A DNA stretch of 64,000 bases from assembly GCA_960531495.1 (NCBI GenBank), contig OY482852.1:30062871-30126870 (forward strand), written 5' to 3'. This stretch comes from Zeus faber. Lineage: Eukaryota; Chordata; Actinopteri; Zeiformes; Zeidae. The translations under genes and the position numbers were made by a program. Position 1 is the first letter of the stretch. Each line of letters begins with the position of its first letter. Positions 39,840-60,293 of this stretch are shown here, in pieces. Below the pieces are notes generated by a model, which worked only from the letters and a program-made list of their open reading frames with translations, had not been told where the DNA came from and made no database searches.

Positions 39840-39844
39840 GTCTC

Positions 39845-42589
<2,745 letters not shown>

Positions 42590-42720
42590 TTTTAGTAATC
42601 TGAAGATTGCCGGTTCGATCCCCAGCTCATCCTGAAATGCCATTCAGCGAGACACTTAACCCTTAACTGCTCCCAAATAAGTTGCAAGTCACTTTGGACA
42701 AAGGCGTCTGCTAAATAATG
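42590..42720 (+). repeat. tRNA-derived SINE fragment
   Basis: It carries a B-box-like GGTTCGATCCC (42612-42622), then the fish SINE body gagacacttaacccttaact and the conserved tail gtcactttggacaaaggcgt then ctgctaaata. The 5' part with the A box is missing or degraded. The same family is present nearly full length at 60031-60240. Confidence 0.75.
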
Positions 42721-45700
42721 TGGTGCAATTCCTCAGTCCAGCATGCTAGATTATCTAAATTTGTTCACCAACTACTACGTCGTGTTCCAACGGTGCTTAC
42801 TGAGTTAACATGTTGGATCTCTACTGTAATGTTAAATAGCCCACAATGCTGGAGACATACTGTAGAACATAAATATGTGAGCTGTGTTTTTTTGTTCCGC
42901 CTGATTATATATTGGACAGGGCAGTATTTTCCTGTGCCCACTGATTATCATACTTTTCCACTGGAGATATTGATTTCTCTGCAGAAATCACCTCGGGGGA
43001 ATTAACAGAATAAATCATAATTTACTGTAAGAAAATCACTTTGAGAGCTTCTAGCAGTTCAAAGGCTTTCTCAAAACAATTGTAATAGCAAGGCGTCCCT
43101 GCTTCCAATTGGCCGTTTGAACGCATGCCTGGCACTTTTATGAGGTAAAGAGAGTGTTATGTTGTTTTGTTACCACACTCAGCCTAGCTACAGTTTCGTA
43201 GTAATCAAGGGGTGGGGGTGGGGGGGGGGGGGGGACTTTCCTCTGGGCCCTTGGAAGGTGCCTGCTAATGTGTAGGCAAATGTACCAAGACACATACAAA
43301 GCCGCTCACCGCAGATCATTTCTCCAGAAGGCGCTGAGGGCGAGGTGATATCATCCCGGTTGCTGTGCAGGGTGCCCAGCCAGAATCTCAGAAAGCGGTA
43401 CCAAGCGGACAGCACTTGGCAGCAAAAACTCTTTACCCTGTCTTTCTCTCTCCGACTCTGGCCTTGGTCAGCACACATTTAACGTATATAGTGTGCGCTT
43501 AACAAGACACATGCTAACATATATATATATATATATATACATATATATATTTTTTTTAGACACGGGAGTGACTCTGCTGGGCTTAAAGCCCAGTTCCAGA
43601 GGAGAATGGCAACGACCTTGGCTGTAAAACAGCACACATCAGATGCAATTTACATTACTTAACATAGAAAGCAGAGTTAAACTGGACTGGACTTGAAAGC
43701 CTTCCTTCAGGTTTGGTGGCACAGGCTACTTCTTACGGTAGAAGTACACCAGGTGCGTTGGCGCAGCGTAGGGGCGTTCCGTAAGTGCACCCTTCCTATT
43801 AAATCCATGTTAATCGACTATTGGAGCTACACTGGCCACGGCACTGAGAACCGTGCAACAGTTCCCTTATTTTTGCGTGAGAGGTTTATTTTTTTTTAAC
43901 TGCACGTGGCTACCAAGGATCCGTGGCCTTTTCCATAGAATCATGAGATAAAACTATGTAGAAATGTTTTTGTAAAGAGTGCAATCAATTGAAATGTGTT
44001 TACTATGAGCCTACATTGTACTAGAGACCTCGAGCTGCTCTCCTATTTGCTTATTGCTCCAGCCCCGTTTTAAATACAAAGAACAAACACATGTAATACG
44101 TCGAAGTAATGCAATACAGCACAAACATGTCCCACTGAACAATTTTAACAATCACAGTTGCAGCTCAAATTTCAATTATAACTAAATATTATTTATGGCA
44201 GACTACTATACAAACTTTTTATACCTTTCAACTGGATAACTACAAGACCACTTGCAAAGTGTCTGCAGAGATCATCATAGGACATATCGTGAGACATGAG
44301 AGAATTTACAGTCAACATGTTAAGTACTTTTTGAACAAGTAATAAGCAGAAATTACAAAAATTGTTTTATATTTTTCACACAATAACCAATCAAAACATT
44401 GGTGGTATTTCAGACATAAAACTTACTATCAAACTCTTTATTAAAAAATATTTTAATCACTGTTGTTTCCAATGTTCTGCCTCTCTCTACGACAACATCG
44501 ATGCGTCCGGGACGCTTCACCACACAGCCAATAAAAAACCAAGTGCTGCGCCACGCCTGGTGTACTTCTACCGTTGGTGGTGCATGTGCTCACATAGACT
44601 GTCACATAGATTCTCTATTTAGATGGATGAACACACTTTCCAAACAAATCTACAAATTTTCCTTAACCCTACAGCTTTGTTTCTGGTGGTATTGTATTGC
44701 TGATTTGTTGTGATAGAAAGGTCTGAATTCATTTGTACTTAACAGTTCCTCCAAAGGTTTGCCTGAATTTTGCCTAGGAATGCCCTCCTTGATGTGTTAA
44801 CCATTGTTTTTTCAGTTTGATTATCCTTTTGCGAGAAAGTCCAGGGAGCGAATACTTTGAAAACAAGTTGTTATCCCTGGGTTTGAGGTCAAATTCAGTC
44901 CGCCCACACAATTACACCACAAATTGGTTCACATAAAACTAGTCTCTAAGTATTTTCTTTATTTGTCCCTAATGATTGTTCTTGTTGGCAGTCGTGGTGG
45001 GTTTTTGATCGAGAGCCTACTGAGCCCCTCTCATTGTTCTCAGGACTCGACTTGAGTAATGATCTCACTGGCTTTCCTTCTCGGTCCTAAAATTAGCCTT
45101 TGGCAAGCCCGAGAACACACTTTGTTTTATGCTAAGAATACTATCTTCTGATTTGGCTGCTCTCCGTAAAAGTTGGAGGGAGGACTTTGGTCTTTGTTCC
45201 TGTCTGCCAGTGGTCAGGATGATGGGATTATATCTTGTTTTACTGTTTATTTGGGAAATCTGCAGAGAGAGAGATAGAAAGAGTAAGATGAATTTAGGCA
45301 TGTTCGGTTAGAGGAAAAAAGAGGGATGAGACAAGGGATAAATGAAAATTTGAGATACAGTACAGAGGACACCACCAAATGTGAAAGGTTCACCACAACT
45401 TATTAACTGAAAGCAGCAGTAAAGGTAGAGGGAGTTATATATACACGTGACGATGCAAACATTTGCAGTATATCGAAAAGAGAAACCATGAGAAGACTTC
45501 GAATAAAGCTCACAGTCATATGTTACCATGATCCCAACCCAAGTAGCCTGATGGAAGTCGGGCCATTATTATTGGCCAGCCTGGCCTTTTGCACGAGGGG
45601 ATTATGTTTTCATTGCAGAGTTATTTAAATAGTTTCGCTTTTTTATGGTAAAGTCAATAATTTATCACAGTAATTAATGTTGGAGTAGGGAAATGAAAAC

Positions 45701-46016
45701 AATGAAAACTTGAGGAATAATGAATATCTCTGATTTCTCTTAAGGCCACAGAGCCCGACAAATCATGACTCATCGGATGGAGATTGATCTGTGTACGAGT
45801 TTAGCCTTTGGTTTGTCTTGGAGTACCCACCATCTTCGCCCACCAACGATACAGGCATAGCTCTTGACGGATGTCGGTCTTGGTTTTTTGGGGGATAAGG
45901 TGAGCGCAGCCCCAGAGGGAATCTCAGGATCGATTCTCCAACTCATCAGACATACTATGGATTAGATGTGTTTGATATGACCACGAGAACTGGAGTGGGC
46001 TGCAAACAAGGTTATC
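42721..46016. other. Intronic DNA, no gene seen
   Basis: It contains a G-rich run at 43211-43234 and an AT dinucleotide patch at 43520-43551. 45540-45700 is a compact, non-repetitive stretch that I cannot classify. Confidence 0.4.
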
Positions 46017-46310
46017 ATAATAAAATCATAACCTTTATTTATAAGAGCACTTTTCAAAATATAAGTTATTCACATAAAAGAAGAAGAAAAAACAAAGACC
46101 AAAGTTAAAAAGTTCAAAGACAAGTCACTGTAAAGGAGTCATAACAAACATTAAGACAGTCATATTTTGAAAAGCAAGAAAGGAGTACACATGTAAAAAC
46201 AACTCATAGGAAAGGAAAATAAAATGGTACTCACATAAAGCAATAAAACCTTAGACAGAGCTCAATGCCAGATTAGTAAAATGCTGATTGAAACAAATTT
46301 GTTTTCAAGA
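46017..46310 (-). repeat. Probable 3' end of a non-LTR retrotransposon
   Basis: It opens with aacctttatttataagagca then cttttcaaaatata, the motif that marks 3' ends of several fish LINE families in reverse orientation (compare 56253). An A-rich region follows with no coding remnant. Confidence 0.4.
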
Positions 46311-48217
46311 ATTTTATGAGTGTATTGCAGACTGTAGCAGAGTCGGTTTTCAAGTGGATAAAGCACCTTGCATGTTTTAGTGCGTGGAACCACCATTAAA
46401 CCTTGGGAAGAAGACCCTGGTGCTCTCACAAAGAGAGTGTGTTGTCACCACAAAGAGTCAAGTTTTTTCTGTTGTTGTTTACCCTTGTGTTCACTGTGCC
46501 TCCTTTTTTCTCCTGCTGGTTTTGGCTGGTACGGTGGTATCCAGTATCCGATCTCAACACAAAGGAACCTTCCGTTTGGCGGCTTGCCTCAAATCCTTAG
46601 GCTGTTAGAACAAAGTGCAAGAGCAGAGTTAGCTAGCGAGGAGATCTTAGCAATGGAGTATACACTGAAAGGTGTGTTTATGAAGTATGAACGAAACTAA
46701 TAATGTAATACAAAAAATAGTCTCACAGGATTGTGACTGCTTTTGCACAACCAGACCTGATAGAGGCGTAAAAAATGGAGTCATAAATATTTAAATAAAC
46801 ACAGACCCGCATCCAAAACAAATAGCCTTGGCGCTGCCTCCTCACACAGCTGTAGTTGAGTATACAATACTTCAAGTCACTGTAAACCACTCTTAATAAG
46901 GAACATACTAGACAGATTGAGGGGTTGGGGCCGCTTTGGAAATGTTGAGGTCCCTTGCGATGAGTTTTATGGTTGGGTTACCCACCCACTGGGCAAGGAC
47001 ACAGGGACACTGTCCTTGTTGTGGATGTCAAGAATGTCCAAATCGCCTGTGGTGAACTACACTGGTGGTGTTTTGATGCAAGCAACTTTGATTTTCTTTT
47101 GCGTGAAACCTTTTTTGTATATGCCTTAAGGGTAGGGGATGGATGTATGCGTGTGAGTGCGCTCAGTGACGCTCGCCTGTTTGGTAATCCGTACGATGGC
47201 CGATTGTTGCACTCGTCTCACCACTTGTCACTTGTGCGTTTTAAAGGCCCATTGCACCGCAACAGCTCCGTTGTTTTGCACGTTCTGAAGTAAGCCAAAC
47301 CTGACCTGCCTCTGCCGTGCTCTGGTCTCTGTGTTTTGTCTGCTCACTCGACACATTGGCTTCAAAGGCGCCAAGCTTTCACTCATTGTGAGATGTGACA
47401 GTTGGAGTTGTAAAAGAGGGTGAATAATCACCATTAGAACACCAGCATGTTTATGGGAGACTAGGCTCAACACACCAGCTAAATGCTGAGACAGGGATAC
47501 AAAAAAAAAAACATACAAATGGGGGAGCCAAACAGAGGAGTGTGGAGGGAAGAAAATGCAAAGGAGAAGATTGCCTGGCCTTACGACCCAACAGGGAGAA
47601 GGAGAGAGGAGGTCAAGGCTGAGATGGCACAAGGTAGGGGGAATAACCCCGCTGTAATGGGACTCTCAGGGCTTGTTAGACCACATTTCTCTTAAAATTG
47701 GAGCTTTCTCATTCTCTCTGTCTTTCTCATTCCGTGTCTAAACTTCCCTGTCGCTCTGATTTGCACTCTCTCCTTTCCCTCTCCCTGAAAACGTTAGGTT
47801 TCTGCTGACCCGCCAAGGTTGCGACTGCACCTCGTTGTTAGCTTGACTATAAAGGAGTACAACCACCTTTGCCTCTGCAAAAATGATGGACCTTCCGCTC
47901 AAAATAACAAGATGTGGCAGTTTCATTCCAGATAATGATCCTGCAAGTAACGACTAGTGCCCCGGGATGGTATTAAAATAAAATAAAAAAATAAAGAAAC
48001 TCAGAGAGCTGCATGTTGCGTGGAGCGTGCACTCTGATCGGCCCAACAGACTCATGGAAGGGCTTTAGCTTTCTGGCTTTCACCCAAAGTCAGATCTCAA
48101 CATAAGGTTAAGGTTAGGCATAGGGTCTTAAGGATTACGTTGATCACTAACATTTTTGGCCAGAATCCTGCAGGCTTGGGGGTTCGGCCAAACGCAACCA
48201 GTATTTTTTTTTCCTTT

Positions 48218-48225
<8 letters not shown>

Positions 48226-48249
<24 letters not shown>

Positions 48250-48250
48250 T
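48226..48250. repeat. (TA)n tract
   Basis: Self-complementary TA units between A/T-rich flanks. Confidence 0.9.
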
Positions 48251-48461
48251 ATTTACATATATTTAAAATGTGATGACCCTTCTTTTAGAATGACAACTTA
48301 AGATGTAGCCTGGTATGGTACTCACTCAAATCTGCAGTGAGCCCAGCTCTCCAGGAGTTTGTATCCTTTTAATAAGAGTGGATTTGGGTTAGGAATAGGT
48401 AGGGCATGGGTGGAGGGAATAAGCCAAAGCTTCCAGTGATCTCTCTACCTGCCAAAGAGTA

Positions 48462-48497
48462 CCCCCCCCCCCCCTACACACACACACACACACACAC
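48462..48497. repeat. C14 run followed by (AC)n
   Basis: Homopolymer C directly adjoining about 11 AC units. Confidence 0.92.
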
Positions 48498-51400
48498 CCC
48501 CACTGGGTGTGAATCAGGCTCTGCGTTAAGCCCTTGGTGTACATTTGGAAACTTAGAGCATGCCACTAGTCACACACACGTCCCCACCTAAATATCAGTA
48601 ACAAATACACACTTACGCAATGCAATTGGACAGTTTAGTGGGTTCGTCGACACCGACCTGGAGTGACTATAGTGCAAACATACTTATGAAAACTCTTAGC
48701 TATAACACACACAGGCCAGTGCCCGGTGCGTGTTAGTGCACTCCATCCATGGGCTAAAGCTGTCATTGTGTGTAATAGATTGTCATGGTAAATTTGAGCA
48801 ACATGCTATGAGTACATTTAACCATGGGCCAACGTTCCAGAGCTCGGCTGGTACTTAGGGAGGGTGGTGTTCTGTTTACATTAGAATTTCACCAATTATG
48901 ATTGGTGAGGGTGTGAATGCATCATGATATCATGTTTTGTGTTTTGGGGAGAAGGGTGGTCTCCTTGTGGGACACAAAAGCTTTTACAAAACCGTGTCTA
49001 TACTGTTTTGTTGAGTTTGAGATGTTTCTAAGAGGGCTATAATATGGGGGCTTGTGTCAGCAGGACCCCTGCTTATAGCTGGGGACTACCACAATTGTAG
49101 TCATCCATACACTCAAATACAAGCATGTGTTAAAAAGGCACACACTGTACACAGATATACACTTCTTTACACTGATACACACAGTTTTGCAATGTCCTTC
49201 CTGATCTAGACAGCAGAACCACATGACGGACTGGATCAGCCACAGAGCTCTGTCACGCCCCGTAGCACCCCTGCAGAGAAGAACAGGAAACAGCCCCCTT
49301 AATGCACTGTGACAACAAAACTGTAACACACAACAACGTCCTCCATAACTAAATGCTATTGACAGCCCAATGATATCACAGCGGTTAGTGCAGCACTCTC
49401 AGCACATTACACAATGGAAGAGGGTCTGTGAAACCCAATCCACTCTGTCAAAGTCAATTTCTGCCACTTGGAAGTATATTAAGACAAGGAACATGGAGAA
49501 AAGAAGAGGAAAAAAAGTAAATGTTGGCGCATTGACATCAGATTTGTTTATTTACAGTTCTCACAGAAGCAACACAAGGACTGCAAGAAGACCCTGTCAA
49601 GCACGGGATGTCGTTTAAGCGAAATGTACAAAATGCACATTTCAGCCGTGTTCAACATGTGCTGAGGCAGTGTGGGCATCATGACAAATACGGTCCATTT
49701 CATAGTCCCTGAGTGCCAGATGCACCTGGACCCTGGAGTGTGAGGAAATACTGTATCAGAGCTCAGACATGATGATCTTGACCTTTGGTCAGTCTACTTC
49801 TGCACACACACAGACACACACACTGTATACGCTCTGCATTCACACCTGTGACCTCAGACACTCAGTCGTACACTGTTAATCCATCGCTCTGGCAACACAC
49901 TCCCATTGCCTTGCCGATGCCTTTAGCTGTTTAAGCAATACATATATTTGGGAGTGTACCATTTTGTGCACATGGAGGCTGTGACATCAGTGCTACTTCT
50001 TGACACTTGGGGGCGAGAGCTGCTGAGAGATGCAGACCTTTTACATCACAGAATATGTGTTAATGTGTTTTAAGAAAGACTGCACCCCACCCATTGCCCA
50101 CCGTCACTCCACCCCCGCAATGCACACATAGAACACAGCACAGCCCAAATGGCTTTACCATTTGCAGGCCTCAGGCTCAGTTGGAAGAACTTCTATGTCT
50201 TTGTCTGCATATTGCCTGCATTGTCCTCCTCAGTCTCTTAACCTCTTGTGCTCCTTTCCTTCCACTGTTCTCCTGGGCCTGCTTGCATAAAACTTAAATA
50301 TTTAGTGTAAAACTTGGATGAATGACCTTAATTAAAGGGTGAACATAAGCATTAAATTATTTGTCATAGTTAGAGGTTTGATTTAAGTGTTTTACAGCAA
50401 CAATTTTGCAAATATCAGTTTGTGAGGAGATGATACGCCTGGTTACCCATTAGCGACCGAGTTTAACCCATAACATCAAGCTAGCTTTGTGTAATTCATT
50501 ACCTGTACTATAATAACTATATAACCACCTAACATTAGGACTAGGGAAAATGTGGGTTACTTAAGCATAAATAGTTTTGTCGCTAAGTTGTGGAAGCACC
50601 AACTGTATGTAACTACTATTTTTCCCCACCTCCCTTAAGATATTTCTTTGCAACTCTCAAAAACTGTGATTAAACTTTAACTAAACATCTAACACTTAAT
50701 TTGCCCTTAATCATTTGTTTCTGTCACTGTCCATTTGAGTATTTCTCTGAAGTGACCTATGCAGCTCTCTTAAGGTGTACATGATAAAGACCTAAACCAA
50801 AGTAAGATGTTTTTCTCAAGCACTTTCCCCAACCCTTCTTGAACATTTTCCTCCTTCTATCAACATAATGAGTTTTCACACATTAGGTTGTGTTTCAGAA
50901 TTCAGTTGGCCTGTGTATGGCCAAATTACTGGGGTGCGCCTTTTTTGCTTTGTGTTTTTGGCTGTTGCCATGAGTGTCTAGCCGTCCAACATTTATGGTC
51001 TGGACCACAACAGTGTTCACTGGGACAACTCATGTTTAGGCCTTTGTGTGTGGATACTCTGTGTGTATGTACATGTGTGTGTTCATTTCATATGCTGCTG
51101 CCGATATCCCTCGTCCCCTCCAAGAGACGAGAACTCTTTGTGTTAGCATTACATCTCCGCAATGAAGTCTCAGTTAAACATAACATGATACTGTACAAGA
51201 CATGAAGAAAAAAATGAAAGAACAAAAATGTGTTGGGAACAGGACTCAACATTTCCTGACATGCAAGGTATTGATTTTACAGAGTATTCTTTTACAGAAT
51301 GATTAAGACCAGTGTCATAAAGTTCAACACTTTTTTTCCCTCTTGTTTCAAGTCTTTTCATCCTGAGAACCAAACTCAAAGTTGAGGTCACTTTTGGGAT

Positions 51401-51543
51401 CTTAGCTCATTTAAGAATGTTAGCATTCACTAATGCCTGCCAGGAACGAGGCTCAAAACTACAGTGTGGCTTCTGAACCGTAGTGGAAGAGGTTTAGGAG
51501 TATTTTGAGTTTTAACAGCTCTCTCTTTCTGTGTGTTTCTCAG

Positions 51544-51677
51544 AATCTCGGCCCCTTTCCATCCCCATGAAGGTGATGCCTGCCACCACAGCAGCCGAGC
51601 CTTGGTCCACCTCCGAGAAGAGAATGAAGGAGCTCATCGCTCATGCTTGGGATGCCGTCAAACAACTGACGGTGCAG
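51544..51677 (+). CDS. vps13b: vps13b internal exon 'C'
   Basis: This is a 134-bp internal exon. The acceptor tract is ctctctttctgtgtttctcag and the donor is gtgcag|gtaaac. Its first two bases (aa) complete the split codon left by exon B (g+aa = Glu), giving ESRPLSIPMKVMPATTAAEP, then WSTSEKRMKELIAHAWDAVK, then QLTVQ, ending at phase 0. The first part (ESRPLS) and the later helix-like part (E.RMKE...WDAVKQLT.Q) align with the vertebrate VPS13B sequence that follows PVKTKTVT. The MPATTAAEPW middle is less conserved. The intron before it is about 15.3 kb. The human protein continues with a segment beginning LEVQ; I could not find that continuation before 64000, so the next exon probably lies outside the window. 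Confidence 0.92.
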
Positions 51678-56252
<4,575 letters not shown>

Positions 56253-57355
56253 AGGCAAGGCAAGTTTATTTATAAGGCACATTTTAACAACAAGGCATTT
56301 TAAAGTGCTTTACATAAATCATCAAAATCATTGAAAGTGCAAAAGAAACACATTATAAAAGGACATTTATTGCATAAATTAAAAAAAAAATAGAATACAT
56401 ACAATGCATAAATTGAAGTCATAAAAGTTACAGTGCAGTGCAAGAAATGAATCAAAAGCCGGAAATTTGGTTCAGTAAAAGGCAGTGGCAAACAGAGTGA
56501 GAAGTGAGACCTGCAATTTTCTGGGAGACTCTTCCAGATATGTGGTGCTGAACTCTGCTTCTACATGTTTAGTTTTGACTCTGGGGACAGAAAGCAGACC
56601 TGTCCCAGATGACATAACGTAGCAGAAGATCAGAAATGTATTTTGGCCCTTAACCATTCAGTGCTTTATAAACCAACTATAGTATTTTAAAATCAGTTCT
56701 TTGACAGAGAGGAAGCCAGTGTAAAGATCTGAGAACTGGAGTCATATGATCCACTTTCTTGGTATTAGTGAGGACTCGATCAGCAGCGTTCTGAATCAAC
56801 TGCTGCTGTCAGATCGATTTTTTTAGGCAGACCTGTAAAGACACCATTACAGTAGTCAAATCTACTAAAGATAAATGCATGGACATGTTTTTACAAATTC
56901 TGCTGAGACATAAGTTTAATCCTCAATATGTTCTTAAGGTGATAGTAGGCTGACTTTGTAATTGTTTTAATGGGGCTGTTGAAATTTAGGTACAAGTCAA
57001 TGTCAACATCAAGATTTCTGGCTTGGTTTGTGCTTTTTAACATTAGATTGAAGCTGAGCGCTCACTTTTAGTCGTTCTGCCTTGGCTCCAAAAACAATTA
57101 CTCCTGTTTCGTCTTTGTTTAATTGGAGACAATTCTGTCACATCCCATCATTGATTTGTTCAAAGCACTTGCCCAGTGATTGTATTGGACCATAGTCCCC
57201 TGGTGATATGGTAATGCAAATTTGTGTGACGTTTGCGTAATTATGGTAACATTTAGTTTTTTTCCATAGTATGAGCCAGTAGGAGCATGTAGATGTTAAA
57301 CAGAAGAGGCCTCAGAATAGAGCCTTGGGGAGCTCCACATGTCATTTTTATCATT
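56253..57355 (-). mobile_element. L2-like LINE, 3' half, decayed
   Basis: On the minus strand the order is right for LINE ORF2. Near 57350 is KMTCGAPQGSILRPLLFNIY. The catalytic box follows at 57228-57239, where HNYADD has become HNYANV, so the active site is lost. Next come NTKKVDHMTPVLRSLHWLPL near 56735-56800 and the C-terminal SGTGLLSVPRVKTKHVEAEF in the 61-codon frame ending at 56472. The 3' UTR ends with the gcaaggcaagtttatttata motif (given in + orientation) at about 56255. Several frameshifts are present. It is related to, but in the opposite orientation from, the LINE at 19560-22925. Confidence 0.88.
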
Positions 57356-57382
57356 CCCTTCACCTGTCAGTGGTTTTAATGT
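57356..57382. repeat. Terminus of a Tc1-like element next to a TG array
   Basis: ttcacctgtcagtggtttta then atgtt is the sub-terminal sequence of the same Tc1-like family found at 14081-14770. The final ~12 bases (normally ...gatcggtgta) are replaced by the TG array. Confidence 0.5.
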
Positions 57383-57405
57383 TGTGTGTGTGTGTGTGTG
57401 TGTGT

Positions 57406-57475
<70 letters not shown>
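57383..57475. repeat. (TG)n microsatellite
   Basis: 93 bp, one gg interruption. Confidence 0.97.
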
Positions 57476-57476
<1 letters not shown>

Positions 57477-57738
57477 ACAGTGTTCAGGTTCAATTTCACT
57501 GTCATATGTACAGTATTTCATGAAATTCTAAAGCCAAGTGCGTACTCATCGGCGGGAGGCTGTTGAAACACACTCACACACACATTCAATTTCCTATCAA
57601 TCTGAATGCGAAAATAATGATTAAAAAATGTCCTACCTGTCAAACATTGGAGTTTTCTGGAGCGGTTTGACAGCTCACCAACTTGGCCAGGATCAAGCCA
57701 GACTGTGTTTTGGGTCAGGTCGCAGCCAACTGTGGTTC

Positions 57739-57748
57739 GTGTGTGTGT

Positions 57749-57795
<47 letters not shown>

Positions 57796-57814
57796 TGTGT
57801 GTGTGTGTGTGTGT
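57739..57814. repeat. (GT)n microsatellite, interrupted
   Basis: GT units with two ggt and one gcg interruption. Confidence 0.95.
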
Positions 57815-60030
57815 TTCATCCTCTGTGGTACAAATGGGAAATGACATGGCGCAGTGTTTATGTCTATAGTAAGAGCGCACGAAAACGATCCTTGTTATTA
57901 TTTAGTTTTTATTGCAGTTTTTGGTTCCTGGTTGTGTCATAGAAGGCTCCGAGCACCGAATGACTTTCGTTGAACAAAAAAACGCAGAGAGAGTTGATCG
58001 ATGACGGCAGATGTCACACCCTACCTCCTGTCTCTGTCCTCTCCTGATTCAACACTGGCCCTCTGTCATTTGATATAATTCAAGAAGTGAGAGGTAACAG
58101 TAAATTATTCATTAGCTACTGAACCTTTATCAGTTGTTGGGTTGGTTTTGGTCTGAAAAGTAAAGTTCTTCCAGGGATCCTCTAGTGTCTGTAACCTCTT
58201 GAACCCATTTGGTCAGGTGGGGCCTGAAAGCATAGATCTTATTCTCAGCTCTCAGCCTGGACATGATTAAACACTATCAGACTTTTCAACGTATAAGACC
58301 TTTCACATAATAAAGTGCTCACAGCCACCACATATTCAAGATATGGCAAGTTGTGAGTAAAATGAACCACTGTACACCAACACCCCACCCTAATCTTCTT
58401 CTAAATGTGTTTTGGAAGGCTTATTTGCAGCTAAATCTGGTAAAAATTTTGGAGCATGTATCCACCCTGAGTCCTGGGACATAGAAGTGAGCCATGCCAA
58501 GCGCAGGTCATATCAGTTCAGGTTCAGAGGAGCCCAGTTTTGGCCCAGTATTATCAGTTTCTATCAGTGGGACACTCCACATAAATCAGTATTACTAAGT
58601 ATGTGCCCGAGCTAGCCAAAAACGCTGTGTTGTCATCTGCAGTCCATCACTATCCAGCAAGATCCAGCTTAATCTACAATCCTATATTGTAGAAGTAACG
58701 TGTCCGCCCCTGCTCACTCCAAACTGCTCCACTGTGGACTAATCTTGTCTGAATTACATCCCGACCATAGTCAAGTCATCTTCTGCTCATGCACACGCCT
58801 AAACCACAAACCTTTCCATACAGTGCTGCTACAGGTTTTTACCTATCCTAAACGCCATCCTGATCGCTAACCTCTACCCCATAACAACTTTATTCAGTCT
58901 CATCCATCCCCGGCACATACACCAGCTGGGATCCGAGTCACAAACCCCCCTTCTCATACACTGGCGTGGTCCAACCGGCCCCCCTGACACTCATTGGTAC
59001 AGGCGCTCACCGTGCCTGGGTGGGAGAGTGGTGTGATGGTGAGAGGGCTCTCTCTGGCTGGGTGGGTCAGTAGTGTTTGTGTGTGCTGTGTGTGTAGGGG
59101 GGGTAGGCCAGGGGCAGGCCAGTCCAGTCACACTCTTTAAGGCCGCTGCTGGATCAATAAACGCAGCGATCAAAGCCACAATTAACCCACCGCGCTAACG
59201 CAAACAGCCGGGGCCAGTGGAAACAAACAAGGCCTTCATGTCACCTAAAGCGTTTATTTTTGCAGATTTCCACCTTGGCCGGGGAGACCTCCAGCGCTTG
59301 TCAACTTCTGTGAGCAGTGTTAGGAGGGAGGAATGCAGGGCCACAGGGATGGCTGGCTGCCTGGGTGTGCTGCTCTGCCAGGCCACTGACTTATTGCTCG
59401 TGGTAGAGTGTGGGAGGATGTTGGGGTGGTGGGGGGGAGCGCTGCGGCCCTCGGTCGTCCCTGCTGAGACTCGTTTTCAGTCACATAGCGCGTGTACTTC
59501 CATGTATCACAAACATATTTCCACGGTCAGATGAAACATGTGTCTCCCTCGCTTTAGGGAAAGGCGCCGTTCACCGCAGTACGCCTACTGTTTTCCAGTG
59601 TTTTTTTTGTAGAAAGCCCAGAAAGCAGGGAGCTTTGCAACAGGGAAAGGGCCAGTATTTAAGGTTAACAGTGGGTGTGGTGTCGGGGGAGGGAGACGAG
59701 TTTTTGTGAAGGCGTGTGGGGGGGGGGGGGTTGTGTTGGGGGGGGGGGGTGCGGGATCTATGGGCCTTCTGTTCATCCCCACGGCCGCGCAGGAAAGAGT
59801 GTCCAGCTCGGCATGTGGACGGGAAGATTACATTCTGAGAGGTATCGAGTGTTTCAAAACAAAGGGATGTGTTTTCCACTTTCCGGCGATCCCTCCGCTG
59901 AGATTTTTCTGCTACGGAATTGCAAATGTTTTCGCCAGGGATCCCGGGAGGGTGTTTCTAATTTCCTCCCCTATCTCTGTGCGATTTCCTGTGTCTCACG
60001 GCGTACTCACTCTTTGTGTGATTTAGGGGA
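57815..60030. other. Intronic DNA, no gene seen
   Basis: It includes G-runs at 59718-59750. An exon-like segment at 59266-59309 (good acceptor and donor) does not encode a VPS13B match. Confidence 0.4.
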
Positions 60031-60240
60031 TGGGGATGGTAGCTCAGGCGGTAGAGCTGGTGGTCTAGTGATCTAAAGGTTGCAGGTTCAATCCCAGGCT
60101 CCTCCTGCTAGCATGCTGTAGTGTCCTTGAGCAAGACACTTAACCCCTAATTGCTCCTGATGGCTGCGTCCGTCGGTGTTTGAACAATTGTAAGTCGCTT
60201 TGGATAAAAGCGTCTGATAAATGACTAAATGTAAATGTAA
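60031..60240 (+). repeat. tRNA-derived SINE, nearly complete, with pol III boxes
   Basis: An A box (TAGCTCAGGCGG, 60040-60051) and a B box (GGTTCAATCCC, 60085-60095) sit 33 bases apart, close to tRNA-gene spacing. The body gagcaagacacttaacccct and tail gtcgctttggataaaagcgt then ctgataaatg follow. This is a fish-type tRNA SINE; the exact family (V-SINE or related) is not decided. It ends in a TG microsatellite. Confidence 0.85.
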
Positions 60241-60246
60241 TGTTAG

Positions 60247-60247
<1 letters not shown>

Positions 60248-60293
<46 letters not shown>

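Larger units (their letters stand above)
46311..51543. other. vps13b intron B-C, distal part
   Basis: It holds an AT array (48226-48250), C14 followed by AC (48462-48497) and otherwise unclassified sequence. The last 60 bases contain the pyrimidine-rich tract of the exon C acceptor. Confidence 0.45.

Noticed and set aside
59266-59309. 44-bp segment between a good acceptor (tttatttttgcag) and donor (gtgagc)
   Set aside because: The translation in any phase does not match VPS13B. Such pseudo-exons are common in long introns.
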